A stretch of DNA of 38,009 bases from Planctomycetota bacterium (GCA_021413805.1 JAIOPR010000329.1:1-38009); one strand, 5' to 3'. Shown: positions 1 to 7,001, numbered from the stretch's first letter. Notes: generated by a model not told the origin, from the letters alone. Translations and numbers: made by a program.

Positions 1-1
1 C

Positions 2-271
2 GTCGGCCTCCCCGGCGGCCTCGAGCCGCGCCACGACCAGCTCAAGGAACTCGTCAAGTCCGGCGCCATCGACTTCTACGAGGTCCGCGGCCGCGAAGTC
101 GTCCTCTACTGGCGCTGCATGAAACCCCAGCAGGAAAGCAAGCTCGTCCTCAGCTGCATCGCCGCCGTCCCCGGCAAATACCGCGGCCCGGCGAGCCGGG
201 CGTACCTGTATTACACCGACGACGACAAGCAGTGGAGCGAAGGGCTGGCGGCGACGGTGACAAGGAAATAG
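2..271 (+). CDS. Alpha-2-macroglobulin family protein, C-terminal fragment
   Basis: This is an open frame entering from the left edge and ending at TAG 269-271, 89 residues visible. It contains LPGGLEPRHDQLKELVKSG, then a YEVRGREVVLYW stretch and a PASRAYLYY motif. These match the C-terminal receptor-binding-like domain of bacterial alpha-2-macroglobulins, where a PPSRAY.YY segment is typical. Family members are large periplasmic protease traps that help defend the envelope. The catalytic or bait regions lie outside the window, so thioester status cannot be judged. The gene ends in a hairpin terminator. Confidence 0.75.
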   Translation, partial: VGLPGGLEPRHDQLKELVKSGAIDFYEVRGREVVLYWRCMKPQQESKLVLSCIAAVPGKYRGPASRAYLYYTDDDKQWSEGLAATVTRK

Positions 272-277
272 ACACAG

Positions 278-317
278 TCCGGGCGGTCGGCGTGGAGCCG
301 GCCGCTCGGATTCTTTC
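278..317 (+). terminator. Rho-independent terminator after the alpha-2-macroglobulin gene
   Basis: The arms 278-291 and 297-310 form a 14-bp stem with two G-U wobbles and a 5-nt loop, followed by TTCTTTC. The wobbles pair only in the plus-strand transcript (they are A-C mismatches on the other strand), so it should terminate the plus-strand gene and not the facing minus-strand gene. Confidence 0.75.
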
Positions 318-320
318 GAT

Positions 321-779
321 CTAAATCACGTTCTTGATGTCGAAGAGCGCGACGTACGCGGTAGAGGTCGGCGACATCGCATAACGATACGGCGCTTCCG
401 CCTTCATGATGTGAAGCGCGATCGCGAACAGCCTCACCGCATCTTCTTCGCTGCACGGCATGCGTTCCGAGGTCAGCGCCGCGACGCGCTGCTTGTGCCC
501 GAACGCGCGCACCTCCTCGACAGATTCGCAAACCGCGGGATCGAGCGTCTCGTCCGCCCACGCCCAGAACCACGAGCCTGAAGCGCTGGACCATGTCCCC
601 ACGAACTGCATCCGCGCCGTGAGCGACGTCCGCCCCTGGCTGTCCGTCAGCGCGAATTCCCCGGTGACCTGCGAGCCGTTCCAGGAACCGCCTTCCTCCG
701 GCGGCGGAAGAAGGGCCTGCCTGTCCTCGAGTTCCTTGAGCGCGAGGGACAAAAGGGCTTCGAACTCTGCTTCGTTCAT
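321..779 (-). CDS. DUF6882-like hypothetical protein
   Basis: This 152-residue soluble protein has no signal peptide or membrane segment. The centre holds a GSWFWAWADETL segment, resembling the Trp-rich core of DUF6882-type proteins, and the tail is helical (EEDAVRLFAIALHIMKAEAPYRYA). I chose the ATG at 779 because a GAGG lies about 9 nt upstream and the next 19 in-frame residues upstream are Arg/Gly-rich and look untranslated. Function is unknown. It is divergent from the arsR-led operon, across a 188-nt gap in which I saw no further gene. Confidence 0.6.
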   Translation of the reverse strand: MNEAEFEALLSLALKELEDRQALLPPPEEGGSWNGSQVTGEFALTDSQGRTSLTARMQFVGTWSSASGSWFWAWADETLDPAVCESVEEVRAFGHKQRVAALTSERMPCSEEDAVRLFAIALHIMKAEAPYRYAMSPTSTAYVALFDIKNVI

Positions 780-933
780 ATTTCGGCCTCGGCGCGATGA
801 AACTCGGGAACCGCCTGCTGCGTGGCGGCCGATCATAACCGCACGTATGCGTGTTAGAACGGATGCTCGGTTGAATCGCTCGCCGGCCGGAAGCTCGCGT
901 TGAACCCATCACCTCCATTTGCTCATTCGTCAC

Positions 934-961
934 TTGACATATTCCCATATCAGCATATGAT
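934..961 (+). promoter_or_regulatory. Sigma-70-type promoter of the SRPBCC/DoxX operon
   Basis: TTGACA (934-939), a 16-bp spacer and TATGAT (956-961). Initiation about 7 nt after the -10 box falls on or next to the A of the arsR-type ATG at 968, which has no Shine-Dalgarno in front of it. The transcript is therefore probably leaderless or nearly so. Confidence 0.75.
938..959 (+). promoter_or_regulatory. Candidate operator with CATAT repeats
   Basis: CATAT at 938-942 and ATATG at 955-959 are mirrored, with a third CATATC at 946-951 between them. The array fills the spacer and overlaps the -10 box, which is where an autoregulating ArsR-type repressor encoded 8 nt downstream would be expected to bind. 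Confidence 0.5.
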
Positions 962-967
962 TCCCGC

Positions 968-1321
968 ATGGCTCGAAGACCCACCACGTTCGATCCCTTC
1001 AATGCCGTCGCCGAACCGAGGCGGCGCAAGATCCTCAACCTGCTCATGCGGGGCGAGCGGTCGGTGAACGGCGTCGCGCGGATGCTGCACTTCAAGCAGC
1101 CGCAGGTCTCCAAGCACCTTCGCGTCCTGAAGCAGGTCGGGCTGGTGCGGGTGCGGGGGGCGGGGAAGCAGCGGATGTACCGGCTGAACGGGAAAGGGTT
1201 GAAGCCGATGCACGACTGGGTCAGCTCGTTCGAACGCTTCTGGAACGAGAGCTTCGACAGGCTGGCGGACTACTTGAAGGAACTTCAGAGCGAGGAGAAG
1301 CCGCATGGGCCGAAAGAGTGA
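968..1321 (+). CDS. ArsR-family (SdpR-like) winged-helix repressor
   Basis: This is a 117-residue DNA-binding protein. The helix-turn-helix is at about residues 30-60 (VNGVARMLHFKQPQVSKHLRVLKQVGLV), followed by a beta-hairpin wing (VRGAGKQRMYRL) and a C-terminal dimerisation helix. The ELCVC metal-site signature is absent and there is no cysteine at all, so it should sense something other than arsenic, like the SdpR-type repressors that accompany SRPBCC genes. It opens a nine-gene operon, overlaps the next gene by 17 nt, and sits on a promoter with CATAT repeats. The N-terminal FDPFNAVAEPRRRKIL segment is typical of this subgroup. Confidence 0.9.
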   Translation: MARRPTTFDPFNAVAEPRRRKILNLLMRGERSVNGVARMLHFKQPQVSKHLRVLKQVGLVRVRGAGKQRMYRLNGKGLKPMHDWVSSFERFWNESFDRLADYLKELQSEEKPHGPKE

Positions 1322-2270
1322 CGCCGGGGCGGGGACGGCGGACCGGGAGATTGTGATCACGCGGGTTTTCGAAGCGCCGCGGGAAATGGTTTTCAGCGCG
1401 TGGACGGACCCGAAGCACATCGTGCGGTGGTGGGGCCCGCGCGGGTTTTCGAATACTTCGAAGGAGATCGAGATCCGGCCGGGCGGCAAATGGGTCTTCA
1501 CCATGCACGGCCCCGACGGGCGCGACTACCCGAACGTCGTCACCTTCCTTGAGATCGCGGCGCCCGAACGCATCGTCTACGCGCACGGCGACCCGAAAGA
1601 CGCCGACAAGTTCGGGACGACGGTGACGTTCGAGGCCCAGGGCGCGAAGACGAAAGTCACCATGCGCGCGCAATTCCCCAGCGCCGCGGCCCGCGAGCAG
1701 GTCATTCGCGATTTCAAGGCCGACGAGGGCGGGAAGCAGCACATCGAGCGCTGCGCGGAGCACGTGGAACGGATGAAATCCGCGAAGGGGCCGTTCGTGA
1801 TCACCCGGGTTTTCAACGCGCCGAGGGAGAAAGTGTTCCGCGCGTGGACCGAGGCGTCGGAGCTTCAGAAATGGTTCGGGCCGAAGGGGTTCACGATGCC
1901 GGTCTGCAAACTCGACCTGCGCCCCGGCGGGGTGATGCACTTCTGCCTGCGCGGCCCGGACGGGAGCGACATGTGGGGGAAGTGGATCTGGAAGGAGATC
2001 GTGGCGCCGCGGAAGCTGGTGACGCTCACGGGTTTTTCCGACCCGGCCGGCGGCTGGACGCGGCACCCGATGGCGCCCGTCTGGCCGCTCGAGACGCTCT
2101 CGACGACGACGTTCGAGGACGAAGGCGGCAAGACCCGGATGACGCTCGAGAGTACGCCGTACGAAGCGAGCGCGGAGGAGCGGGCGATTTTCGACACGAT
2201 GCACGATTCCATGAAGGGCGGCTGGACGGGAACGATGGAGCAGCTCGAGGCGTACCTCGCCGGGAATTAG
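1305..2270 (+). CDS. Double SRPBCC (AHSA1/START-like) protein
   Basis: This 321-residue protein contains two complete SRPBCC domains, at about 15-155 and 163-320. Each begins with ITRVF.APRE.VF.AWT and has the WWGP.GF or WFGP.GF turn, a RPGG strand and an HGPDG or RGPDG hairpin. Single AHSA1-like proteins are about 150 residues, so this is an in-frame tandem fusion. The family forms a hydrophobic ligand-binding cavity; the ligand is not predictable. The ATG at 1305 has GAGGAG upstream and overlaps the repressor gene by 17 nt, suggesting translational coupling. A second double protein lies at 2719. Confidence 0.9.
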   Translation: MGRKSDAGAGTADREIVITRVFEAPREMVFSAWTDPKHIVRWWGPRGFSNTSKEIEIRPGGKWVFTMHGPDGRDYPNVVTFLEIAAPERIVYAHGDPKDADKFGTTVTFEAQGAKTKVTMRAQFPSAAAREQVIRDFKADEGGKQHIERCAEHVERMKSAKGPFVITRVFNAPREKVFRAWTEASELQKWFGPKGFTMPVCKLDLRPGGVMHFCLRGPDGSDMWGKWIWKEIVAPRKLVTLTGFSDPAGGWTRHPMAPVWPLETLSTTTFEDEGGKTRMTLESTPYEASAEERAIFDTMHDSMKGGWTGTMEQLEAYLAGN

Positions 2271-2296
2271 AACTCTTCAACCATCACGGAGGCCCG

Positions 2297-2722
2297 ATGC
2301 CCGAAGGAAAGTCGTTCACGCGGTTTTTCCCGATCATCGCGAGGGTCCTCATGGGGCTCCTCTTCACGATGACCGGCCTCAACGGTTTCCTGAACTTCCT
2401 GCCGCAGCCAAAGGAGGCGATGCCGGAGTTCGCGGTGGCGCTTGCGAAGACCGGGTACATGTTCCCGATGATCATGGGGACGCAACTCCTGTGCGGGCTC
2501 CTGTTCCTGTCGGGGCGCTTCGTCCCGCTGGCACTGGCGCTTCTTGCCCCGGTCGTCGTGAACATTGTCGCGTTTCACCTTTTCCTGGCGCAGAACGGCA
2601 TCGCGATGGCGATGGTCGTGCTGCTCCTGGAGCTGTACCTCGCGGGGGCCTACCGCGGGGCGTTCAAACCGATGTTGGCCATGAACGCGGCCCCCGGCAC
2701 CAACTCAGGAGGATCCCGATGA
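2297..2722 (+). CDS. DoxX-family membrane protein
   Basis: This 141-residue protein has four hydrophobic segments, starting with FFPIIARVLMGLLFTMTGLNG and ending with MVVLLLELYLAGAY. This is the four-helix layout of DoxX/DoxD-like proteins, which act in the cytoplasmic membrane and are often linked to quinone or thiol redox chemistry. It starts at ATG 2297 after an ACGGAGG ribosome site, and its stop overlaps the next start as ATGA (2719-2722). The position between two double SRPBCC genes suggests a shared pathway, but no substrate can be named. Confidence 0.8.
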   Translation: MPEGKSFTRFFPIIARVLMGLLFTMTGLNGFLNFLPQPKEAMPEFAVALAKTGYMFPMIMGTQLLCGLLFLSGRFVPLALALLAPVVVNIVAFHLFLAQNGIAMAMVVLLLELYLAGAYRGAFKPMLAMNAAPGTNSGGSR

Positions 2723-3618
2723 GCGCGAAATCCGCAGCTCTTCCGAAAGTCGTCTTCACCCGTCTCTTTGACGCGCCGCGCGCCACGGTCTGGCGCGCGT
2801 GGACCGACGCGAAGCACCTCGCTAAATGGTGGGGGCCGATCGGGTGGACGGCGCCGGTTTGCCGGCTCGACGCGCGGGTCGGCGGCCGGATCCATGTCGT
2901 CATGCGCGGCCCGGACGGGGAAGAGCACCCGATGGAAGGCACGGTCACGGTCCTGGACGCGCCGCGCCGATTCGCTTTCGTCAGCAGCGTCCCGGACAAG
3001 GCCGGAGCGACGATGTTCGAGGTGGAGAACAGCGTTCTGTTCGCAGCGCGACGGAGGAAGACTTTGGTCACGCTGACCGCCCGCGTCACCAGGATCACGC
3101 CCGTCGCGGCGCCTTACATCGCCGGGATGGAAGCCGGCTGGTGCCAGTCGCTCGAGAAACTCGACTCGACGCTTTCCGGCTCGGCGAAGCGCGAGATCGT
3201 CAGCGTCCGCTGCCTCGAAGCCTCGCCGGCGCAGGTGTACCGCGCCTGGACCACTTCGAAAATCATCACCCGCTGGTGGGGGCCGAAGGGTTTCACGAAC
3301 ACCATCTCCCGGTTCGAGCCGCGTGCCGGCGGCCGTTGGAACCTCGTCATGCACGGCCCCGACGGCAAGGACTTCCCCAACGCCTGGCGTTTCCTCGAAC
3401 TCGAGCGCCCGCGCCGCATCGTCCTTGAGCATCCGTCGAAGGGGCACCACTTCCGGATCCTCGCGACCTTCTCCGGCATGGGCCCGCGCACCATCCTGAT
3501 CTTCCGCCAGGTTTTCGGCGAGGGCACGGCGATGAACCCGAAATTCCGGGCATTCCTTCAACAGGCAAACGACCAGATGTTGGACCGGATGGAGACGGAA
3601 CTCGCCCGGATTTTGTAA
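2719..3618 (+). CDS. Second double SRPBCC (AHSA1-like) protein
   Basis: This 299-residue protein has two SRPBCC domains, at about 8-150 and 155-298. Landmarks are FTRLFDAPRATVWRAWT and WWGPIGW in the first and VYRAWTTSKIITRWWGPKGF and MHGPDGKDFPNAW in the second. The second domain resembles the first domain of the protein at 1305 (WWGP.GF.NT, MHGPDG.D.PN), so the pair probably arose by duplication. The AGGAGG at 2707-2712 supports the ATG at 2719, which overlaps the DoxX stop by 4 nt. The two domains are too divergent from each other to be a recent internal repeat. Confidence 0.9.
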   Translation: MSAKSAALPKVVFTRLFDAPRATVWRAWTDAKHLAKWWGPIGWTAPVCRLDARVGGRIHVVMRGPDGEEHPMEGTVTVLDAPRRFAFVSSVPDKAGATMFEVENSVLFAARRRKTLVTLTARVTRITPVAAPYIAGMEAGWCQSLEKLDSTLSGSAKREIVSVRCLEASPAQVYRAWTTSKIITRWWGPKGFTNTISRFEPRAGGRWNLVMHGPDGKDFPNAWRFLELERPRRIVLEHPSKGHHFRILATFSGMGPRTILIFRQVFGEGTAMNPKFRAFLQQANDQMLDRMETELARIL

Positions 3619-3657
3619 GATTCGTTCCTACAGCCGGACCTTTAGGAAGACACGCCC

Positions 3658-4071
3658 ATGCTCTCCCCGCTGACCGACCGGGTTTACGCCGTTGTCCGGA
3701 TCGTGGTTGGGCTGATGTTCAGCTTTCACGGGATGCAGAAGCTCTTCGGCCTCCTCTCCGACCACCCGAAACCCGCCGTCGGCTCGCAGGTCTGGGTCGG
3801 CGGCGTCATCGAACTCGCCGCGGGGCTCCTGATCGCCGCCGGATTTTTCAGCCGGTGCGCGGCGTTCGTCGCCAGCGGCACGATGGCCGTCGCCTACTGG
3901 CAGTTCCATGTCGGCGGCAGCAAACTCGAGGGCATCAGCAAGTTCCTCCCCGGCACCAACGGAGGCGAACTCGCCGTCGTTTACTGCTTCCTCTTCCTTT
4001 TCATCGCCTGCAAGGGCTCCGGCCCGATGAGCCTCGATGCCATGCGCGAGAAGAAATCTAACTCCAAGTAA
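3658..4071 (+). CDS. DoxX-family membrane protein
   Basis: This 137-residue protein has four predicted membrane helices. It has the DoxX hallmarks R(I/V)VVGLMFSFHGMQKLFG near residue 15-30, a GG.IEL..GLLI..G segment, and a central VAYWQFHVGG loop. It is closer to classical DoxX than the product at 2297. It starts at ATG 3658 with AGGAAG upstream, 39 nt after the SRPBCC gene and 14 nt before the propeller gene, so it is most likely co-transcribed. Its role is presumably membrane redox or small-molecule handling; not determinable here. Confidence 0.88.
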   Translation: MLSPLTDRVYAVVRIVVGLMFSFHGMQKLFGLLSDHPKPAVGSQVWVGGVIELAAGLLIAAGFFSRCAAFVASGTMAVAYWQFHVGGSKLEGISKFLPGTNGGELAVVYCFLFLFIACKGSGPMSLDAMREKKSNSK

Positions 4072-4085
4072 CCAGGGGGACCTCC

Positions 4086-5210
4086 ATGGCGGATCGCGTC
4101 GTCGTCTGCGTCGGCACCAAGCGCGGCCTGTTCGTGTTCGAGTCGTCTGCGAAGCGCAAAGACTGGAAACTGCGAGGGCCGTTCCTCGAAGGATGGCACA
4201 TCTACCACGCGACCGTGGACACGCGGAGCACGCCGAGAATCCATGCGGCCGCGGTGAGCGACGTGTTCGGCTCGACGACGTTTGCCGGCAACCTCTCCGA
4301 CGCGAAATTCACCGGCGCGAAGAAGCCGCCAGTCCCGCCCAAGCCGCTTCCGCAGCACGAGAAGTTCTACAAGGAGTGGGGGATCTCAAAGGCGCAGCGG
4401 GTGTGGCACGTCGAGCCGGGGCGGAAGGGCGAGAAGGGCGTGCTGTACGCGGGGACGGCGCCGGCGGGGCTTTTCCGCACGGAGGACGACGGGAAAACCT
4501 GGGAGCCGGTGAACAGCCTGAACAACCACCCGACGCGGAAGAAATGGATGCCGGGCGCGGGCGGGATGTCGGCGCACTCGATCCAGCTCGACCCGGCGGA
4601 CACGAAACGCATGTACGTGGCGATCTCGGCGTGCGGGGCGTGGCGGACGGACGACGGCTGCAAGTCGTGGACGCCGATCAACAAGTCGGTGGCGAAATAC
4701 CCCGGCGCGCCGAAGGACGGCGAGGTCGGGAGCTGCGTGCACAAGCTGCTCCTGCACCCCGCGGTGCCGGGGCGCCTCTACCAGCAGAACCACGTCGGCG
4801 TCTACCGCTCTGACGACTACGGCGCGACCTGGAACGCGATCCACATGGGCCTCCCCAGCGAATTCGGCTTCGGCCTCGCCCTCGACGCGAACAACCCCGA
4901 CACCTGTTTCACCGTCCCGCTCAAGACCGGCACCAACTACCAGTTCCGCGCGACCAACGGCCCGTTCCGCGTCTACCGCTGGAACGGCCCGGGGAAAGGC
5001 TGGACGGCGCAATCGAAGGGCCTTCCCGCGGACGGCGCGTACCTCAGCGTCCTGCGCGAAGGAATGTCCGCCGACACCCTCAACCCGTGTGGCGTCTACG
5101 TCGGCACCGGCACCGGGCACGTGTTCCACAGCGCCGACGCCGGCCGCTCGTGGAAGTCGCTCGCCGAGTTCCTCCCGCCGGTGCTCTCCGTCAGCGCAGC
5201 CGTCGTGTAA
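4086..5210 (+). CDS. Asp-box (BNR/sortilin-like) beta-propeller protein
   Basis: This is a 374-residue protein with at least four Asp-box turns: RTEDDGKTW (131-139), RTDDGCKSW (187-195), RSDDYGATW (241-249) and HSADAGRSW near the C-terminus. They mark successive blades of a six- or seven-bladed propeller like those in sialidases and VPS10 proteins. No signal peptide is visible, and the sialidase arginine triad and RIP motif are not evident, so a glycosidase activity should not be assumed. The start at ATG 4086 follows AGGGGGA. Its stop is 2 nt before a MoaD/ThiS-like gene, implying a tightly coupled pair. A propeller used as a binding scaffold is my best guess. Confidence 0.8.
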   Translation: MADRVVVCVGTKRGLFVFESSAKRKDWKLRGPFLEGWHIYHATVDTRSTPRIHAAAVSDVFGSTTFAGNLSDAKFTGAKKPPVPPKPLPQHEKFYKEWGISKAQRVWHVEPGRKGEKGVLYAGTAPAGLFRTEDDGKTWEPVNSLNNHPTRKKWMPGAGGMSAHSIQLDPADTKRMYVAISACGAWRTDDGCKSWTPINKSVAKYPGAPKDGEVGSCVHKLLLHPAVPGRLYQQNHVGVYRSDDYGATWNAIHMGLPSEFGFGLALDANNPDTCFTVPLKTGTNYQFRATNGPFRVYRWNGPGKGWTAQSKGLPADGAYLSVLREGMSADTLNPCGVYVGTGTGHVFHSADAGRSWKSLAEFLPPVLSVSAAVV

Positions 5211-5212
5211 CG

Positions 5213-5506
5213 GTGGCCGGCCCGGTCGCCGTGGACGTCGTGATCCCTTCCATGCTCCACGCTTCCGTGGGCGCGAAGAAACTCCGCGTCGAGGCGACAA
5301 CGCTCGCAGAAGCAATCGAAGCGGCGTTCCTCGCCAGGCCGGTCCTCCGCCATCACCTCTGCGAGGACACGGGAAAGCTCCGGCCGCACGTGCTGTGCTT
5401 CCTCAACGACACGAACACGCGGGACATGAAGACGCTTGCGGTGGCGCTCAAGGACGGCGACGAGATCGTGTTCGTGCCGGCGATTTCGGGCGGTGCCGTT
5501 CACTGA
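5213..5506 (+). CDS. MoaD/ThiS-family ubiquitin-fold sulfur-carrier-like protein
   Basis: This 97-residue beta-grasp protein has VDVVIPSML at the first strand, LRPHVLCFLNDTN in the middle and LKDGDEIVFVPAISGG at the end, all typical of MoaD/ThiS carriers. Family members carry sulfur as a thiocarboxylate on a C-terminal Gly-Gly, activated by an E1-like enzyme. Here the Gly-Gly is followed by Ala-Val-His, so a trimming step would be needed before activation. The GTG at 5213, 2 nt after the propeller stop, is the most upstream sensible start; GTG 5231 is an alternative. No E1-like adenylase or JAMM protease is encoded in the window. Confidence 0.8.
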   Translation: MAGPVAVDVVIPSMLHASVGAKKLRVEATTLAEAIEAAFLARPVLRHHLCEDTGKLRPHVLCFLNDTNTRDMKTLAVALKDGDEIVFVPAISGGAVH

Positions 5507-5548
5507 CCTGAAACTGACTTTCACCCGTGACAAGCAAGGAGACATCCC

Positions 5549-6019
5549 ATGGCGAAAACCGCCCTGAAAGTTGCCAGGAAATCCTCAAAGAAGGCGACGG
5601 CGTCCTCCGCTTCCAACATGGGCCCTAAGCCGCTGCATGGGGAATTCATGTGGAACGAACTCATGACGCGCGACGACGAGAAGGCGCTCGCGTTCTTTGA
5701 GAAACTTCTCGGGTGGACGCACCAGGACTGGCCGCTCGGCCCGGGCAAGGCGCCGTACCGGATCGCGAAGGCGGGCGGGAAGCCGGTGGCGGGCATCATG
5801 AAGATGACTGAGCCGGAGTTCCCGGCGCCGGTGCCGACGCACTGGTGCGGCTACATCGCGGTGCGCGACGTCGATGCCTCTTGGAAGCAGATCGCGAAGC
5901 TCGGCGGCACGCAGATCCACCCGCCCACCGACATCCCGAACGTCGGCCGCTTCTGCGTTTTCAAGGACCCGACCGGTGCGGTCCTCGCCCTGATGACTCC
6001 CGCTGGCGGCGTGATTTAG
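5549..6019 (+). CDS. VOC-superfamily (glyoxalase/bleomycin-resistance fold) protein
   Basis: This 156-residue protein has a basic 27-residue N-terminal extension followed by one VOC domain of two beta-alpha-beta-beta-beta modules. Module one begins FMWNELMTRDDEKALAFFEKLLGW, and module two begins HWCGYIAVRDVDASWKQIAKLGG and ends FCVFKDPTGAVLALMTP. VOC proteins dimerise to form metal- or ligand-binding sites; the reaction here is unknown. The ATG at 5549 has a strong AAGGAG, so the basic extension is probably translated. It is 42 nt after the MoaD-like gene and 11 nt before the DUF2277 gene. Confidence 0.88.
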   Translation: MAKTALKVARKSSKKATASSASNMGPKPLHGEFMWNELMTRDDEKALAFFEKLLGWTHQDWPLGPGKAPYRIAKAGGKPVAGIMKMTEPEFPAPVPTHWCGYIAVRDVDASWKQIAKLGGTQIHPPTDIPNVGRFCVFKDPTGAVLALMTPAGGVI

Positions 6020-6030
6020 GAGACTCTTCC

Positions 6031-6315
6031 ATGTGCCGCAACATCCGCACCTTGTTCAACTTCGCCCCACCCGCCACCGACGACGAAATCCGCGCCGCGT
6101 CGCTCCAGTTTGTGCGCAAGATCAGCGGATTCAACGCGCCGTCGAAGGCGAACGAGGCCGCGTTCAACCGCTCCGTGGAGGAAGTCGCCCACATCGCCCG
6201 CCACCTCGTCGATGCGCTCGTGACTGAGGCCCCGGCGCGCGACCGGGCTGTGGAAGCGGCGAAGGCGAAGGCCCGGTCGGCGGAGAGGTTCGGGCGGACA
6301 GATTCAGGGCTTTGA
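6031..6315 (+). CDS. DUF2277 family protein
   Basis: This 94-residue protein begins MCRNIRTLFNF, the diagnostic N-terminal motif of DUF2277 (PF10041). It continues with PPATDDEIRAASLQFVRKISGF, also standard, and ends with a basic helix. The function of the family is not known; members are small cytosolic proteins. It is the last gene of the arsR-led operon. Its stop overlaps the stop of the convergent vapC gene by 12 nt, and no terminator hairpin fits in between. Confidence 0.9.
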   Translation: MCRNIRTLFNFAPPATDDEIRAASLQFVRKISGFNAPSKANEAAFNRSVEEVAHIARHLVDALVTEAPARDRAVEAAKAKARSAERFGRTDSGL

Positions 6316-6735
6316 CCCGGCGGCCGGGGAATAGAGTTCCACGGACAAAAGGTCCCGGTAACGCTCGAAATCGCGGTCGAGCGTGAAAACCTGAATCTTC
6401 CTGTTGAGCGCGACGGCGCAGATGAGGCAGTCCGTCGAGGAACTCGCTGCGCCGCGGGCGGCCAATCGATTGAAACAGCGCGCGGCTTCCTCGTAGTCGG
6501 CCGCATCGAGCGGTTCGTCGGCGAACGCCGAAAGCTGTTCCCGGATTCGTTCGAATCCGGGGCTGTCGCTGATTCCTGAGAGAATTTCCTGCCGCACCGG
6601 GCCGAGAAAGATGACGGCGCGCGCATGGATCAGGTCCTGCAGGGCGAGGACCAGGATCCTGTCGCGCGGCGCGAGGTCGCCACGCCGGCGCCTGAGAGCC
6701 AGCGACCAGATGGGCGTATCGACGAGGACCTTCAA
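6304..6735 (-). CDS. vapC: VapC-type PIN-domain ribonuclease toxin
   Basis: This 143-residue PIN-domain protein shows the acidic metal-site residues D6 (LVDTPIW), E50 (RQEIL), D102 (STDCLICAVAL) and D120 (FTLDRDF). Such toxins cleave RNA, often tRNA or rRNA, using Mg2+. Its start overlaps the antitoxin stop by 4 nt (6732-6735), the usual toxin-antitoxin coupling. All catalytic residues are present, so the toxin looks intact. It ends inside the convergent DUF2277 gene. Confidence 0.93.
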   Translation of the reverse strand: MKVLVDTPIWSLALRRRRGDLAPRDRILVLALQDLIHARAVIFLGPVRQEILSGISDSPGFERIREQLSAFADEPLDAADYEEAARCFNRLAARGAASSSTDCLICAVALNRKIQVFTLDRDFERYRDLLSVELYSPAAGSKP

Positions 6736-6938
6736 TGCCTGGCCCGCAGTCGCGCCGCCTTGTAGTCAAACTTCGGGTTGAAATCGACCGTCCCGAACGA
6801 TTCCAGGATGCGCAACTGTCCGAGATGCCGGACGTAGGTCTCGAGCGCGGCGGTCACGGCGTCCTTCTTCGATCGATGATGCCCGAGCCGTTTGGCCTTC
6901 GTGATCAGGCGGTCGTCGAGGTCGAGGTTGGTGGCCAT
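6732..6938 (-). CDS. vapB: VapB-type antitoxin (DUF2191, ribbon-helix-helix)
   Basis: This 68-residue protein starts MATNLDLDDRLITKAKRLG, the DUF2191/VapB signature. It has a ribbon-helix-helix DNA-binding N-terminus and a C-terminal toxin-binding tail (GTVDFNPKFDYKAARLR). It neutralises VapC and with it represses their shared promoter. An inverted repeat at 6951-6966 and a good promoter at 6973-7001 lie just upstream. It precedes vapC with ATGA-type overlap. Confidence 0.92.
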   Translation of the reverse strand: MATNLDLDDRLITKAKRLGHHRSKKDAVTAALETYVRHLGQLRILESFGTVDFNPKFDYKAARLRARH

Positions 6939-6950
6939 GTGTTAACTCCT

Positions 6951-6966
6951 ACACAGAAGATTGTGT
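6951..6966 (-). promoter_or_regulatory. Candidate VapBC operator
   Basis: ACACA-N6-TGTGT (6951-6966) is a perfect 5-bp inverted repeat located between the vapB start codon and its -10 box, over the expected transcription start. This is a normal site for a ribbon-helix-helix antitoxin to bind. Confidence 0.55.
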
Positions 6967-6972
6967 GAAATC

Positions 6973-7001
6973 ATTCTATCCCTGGACCGCGCATGGATCA
7001 A
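6973..7001 (-). promoter_or_regulatory. Promoter of vapBC
   Basis: Read on the minus strand, TTGATC (7001-6996), a 17-bp spacer and TAGAAT (6978-6973). Initiation would fall near 6966, at the edge of the ACACA-N6-TGTGT repeat. Confidence 0.7.

Noticed and set aside
968-1321. First ArsR-family gene considered as an arsenic sensor
   Set aside because: It has no cysteine at all and is followed by SRPBCC genes; the arsenic-type repressor is the gene at 34576.
4086-5210. Propeller protein considered as a true sialidase
   Set aside because: Asp boxes are present, but the arginine triad, RIP motif and a signal peptide are not evident.
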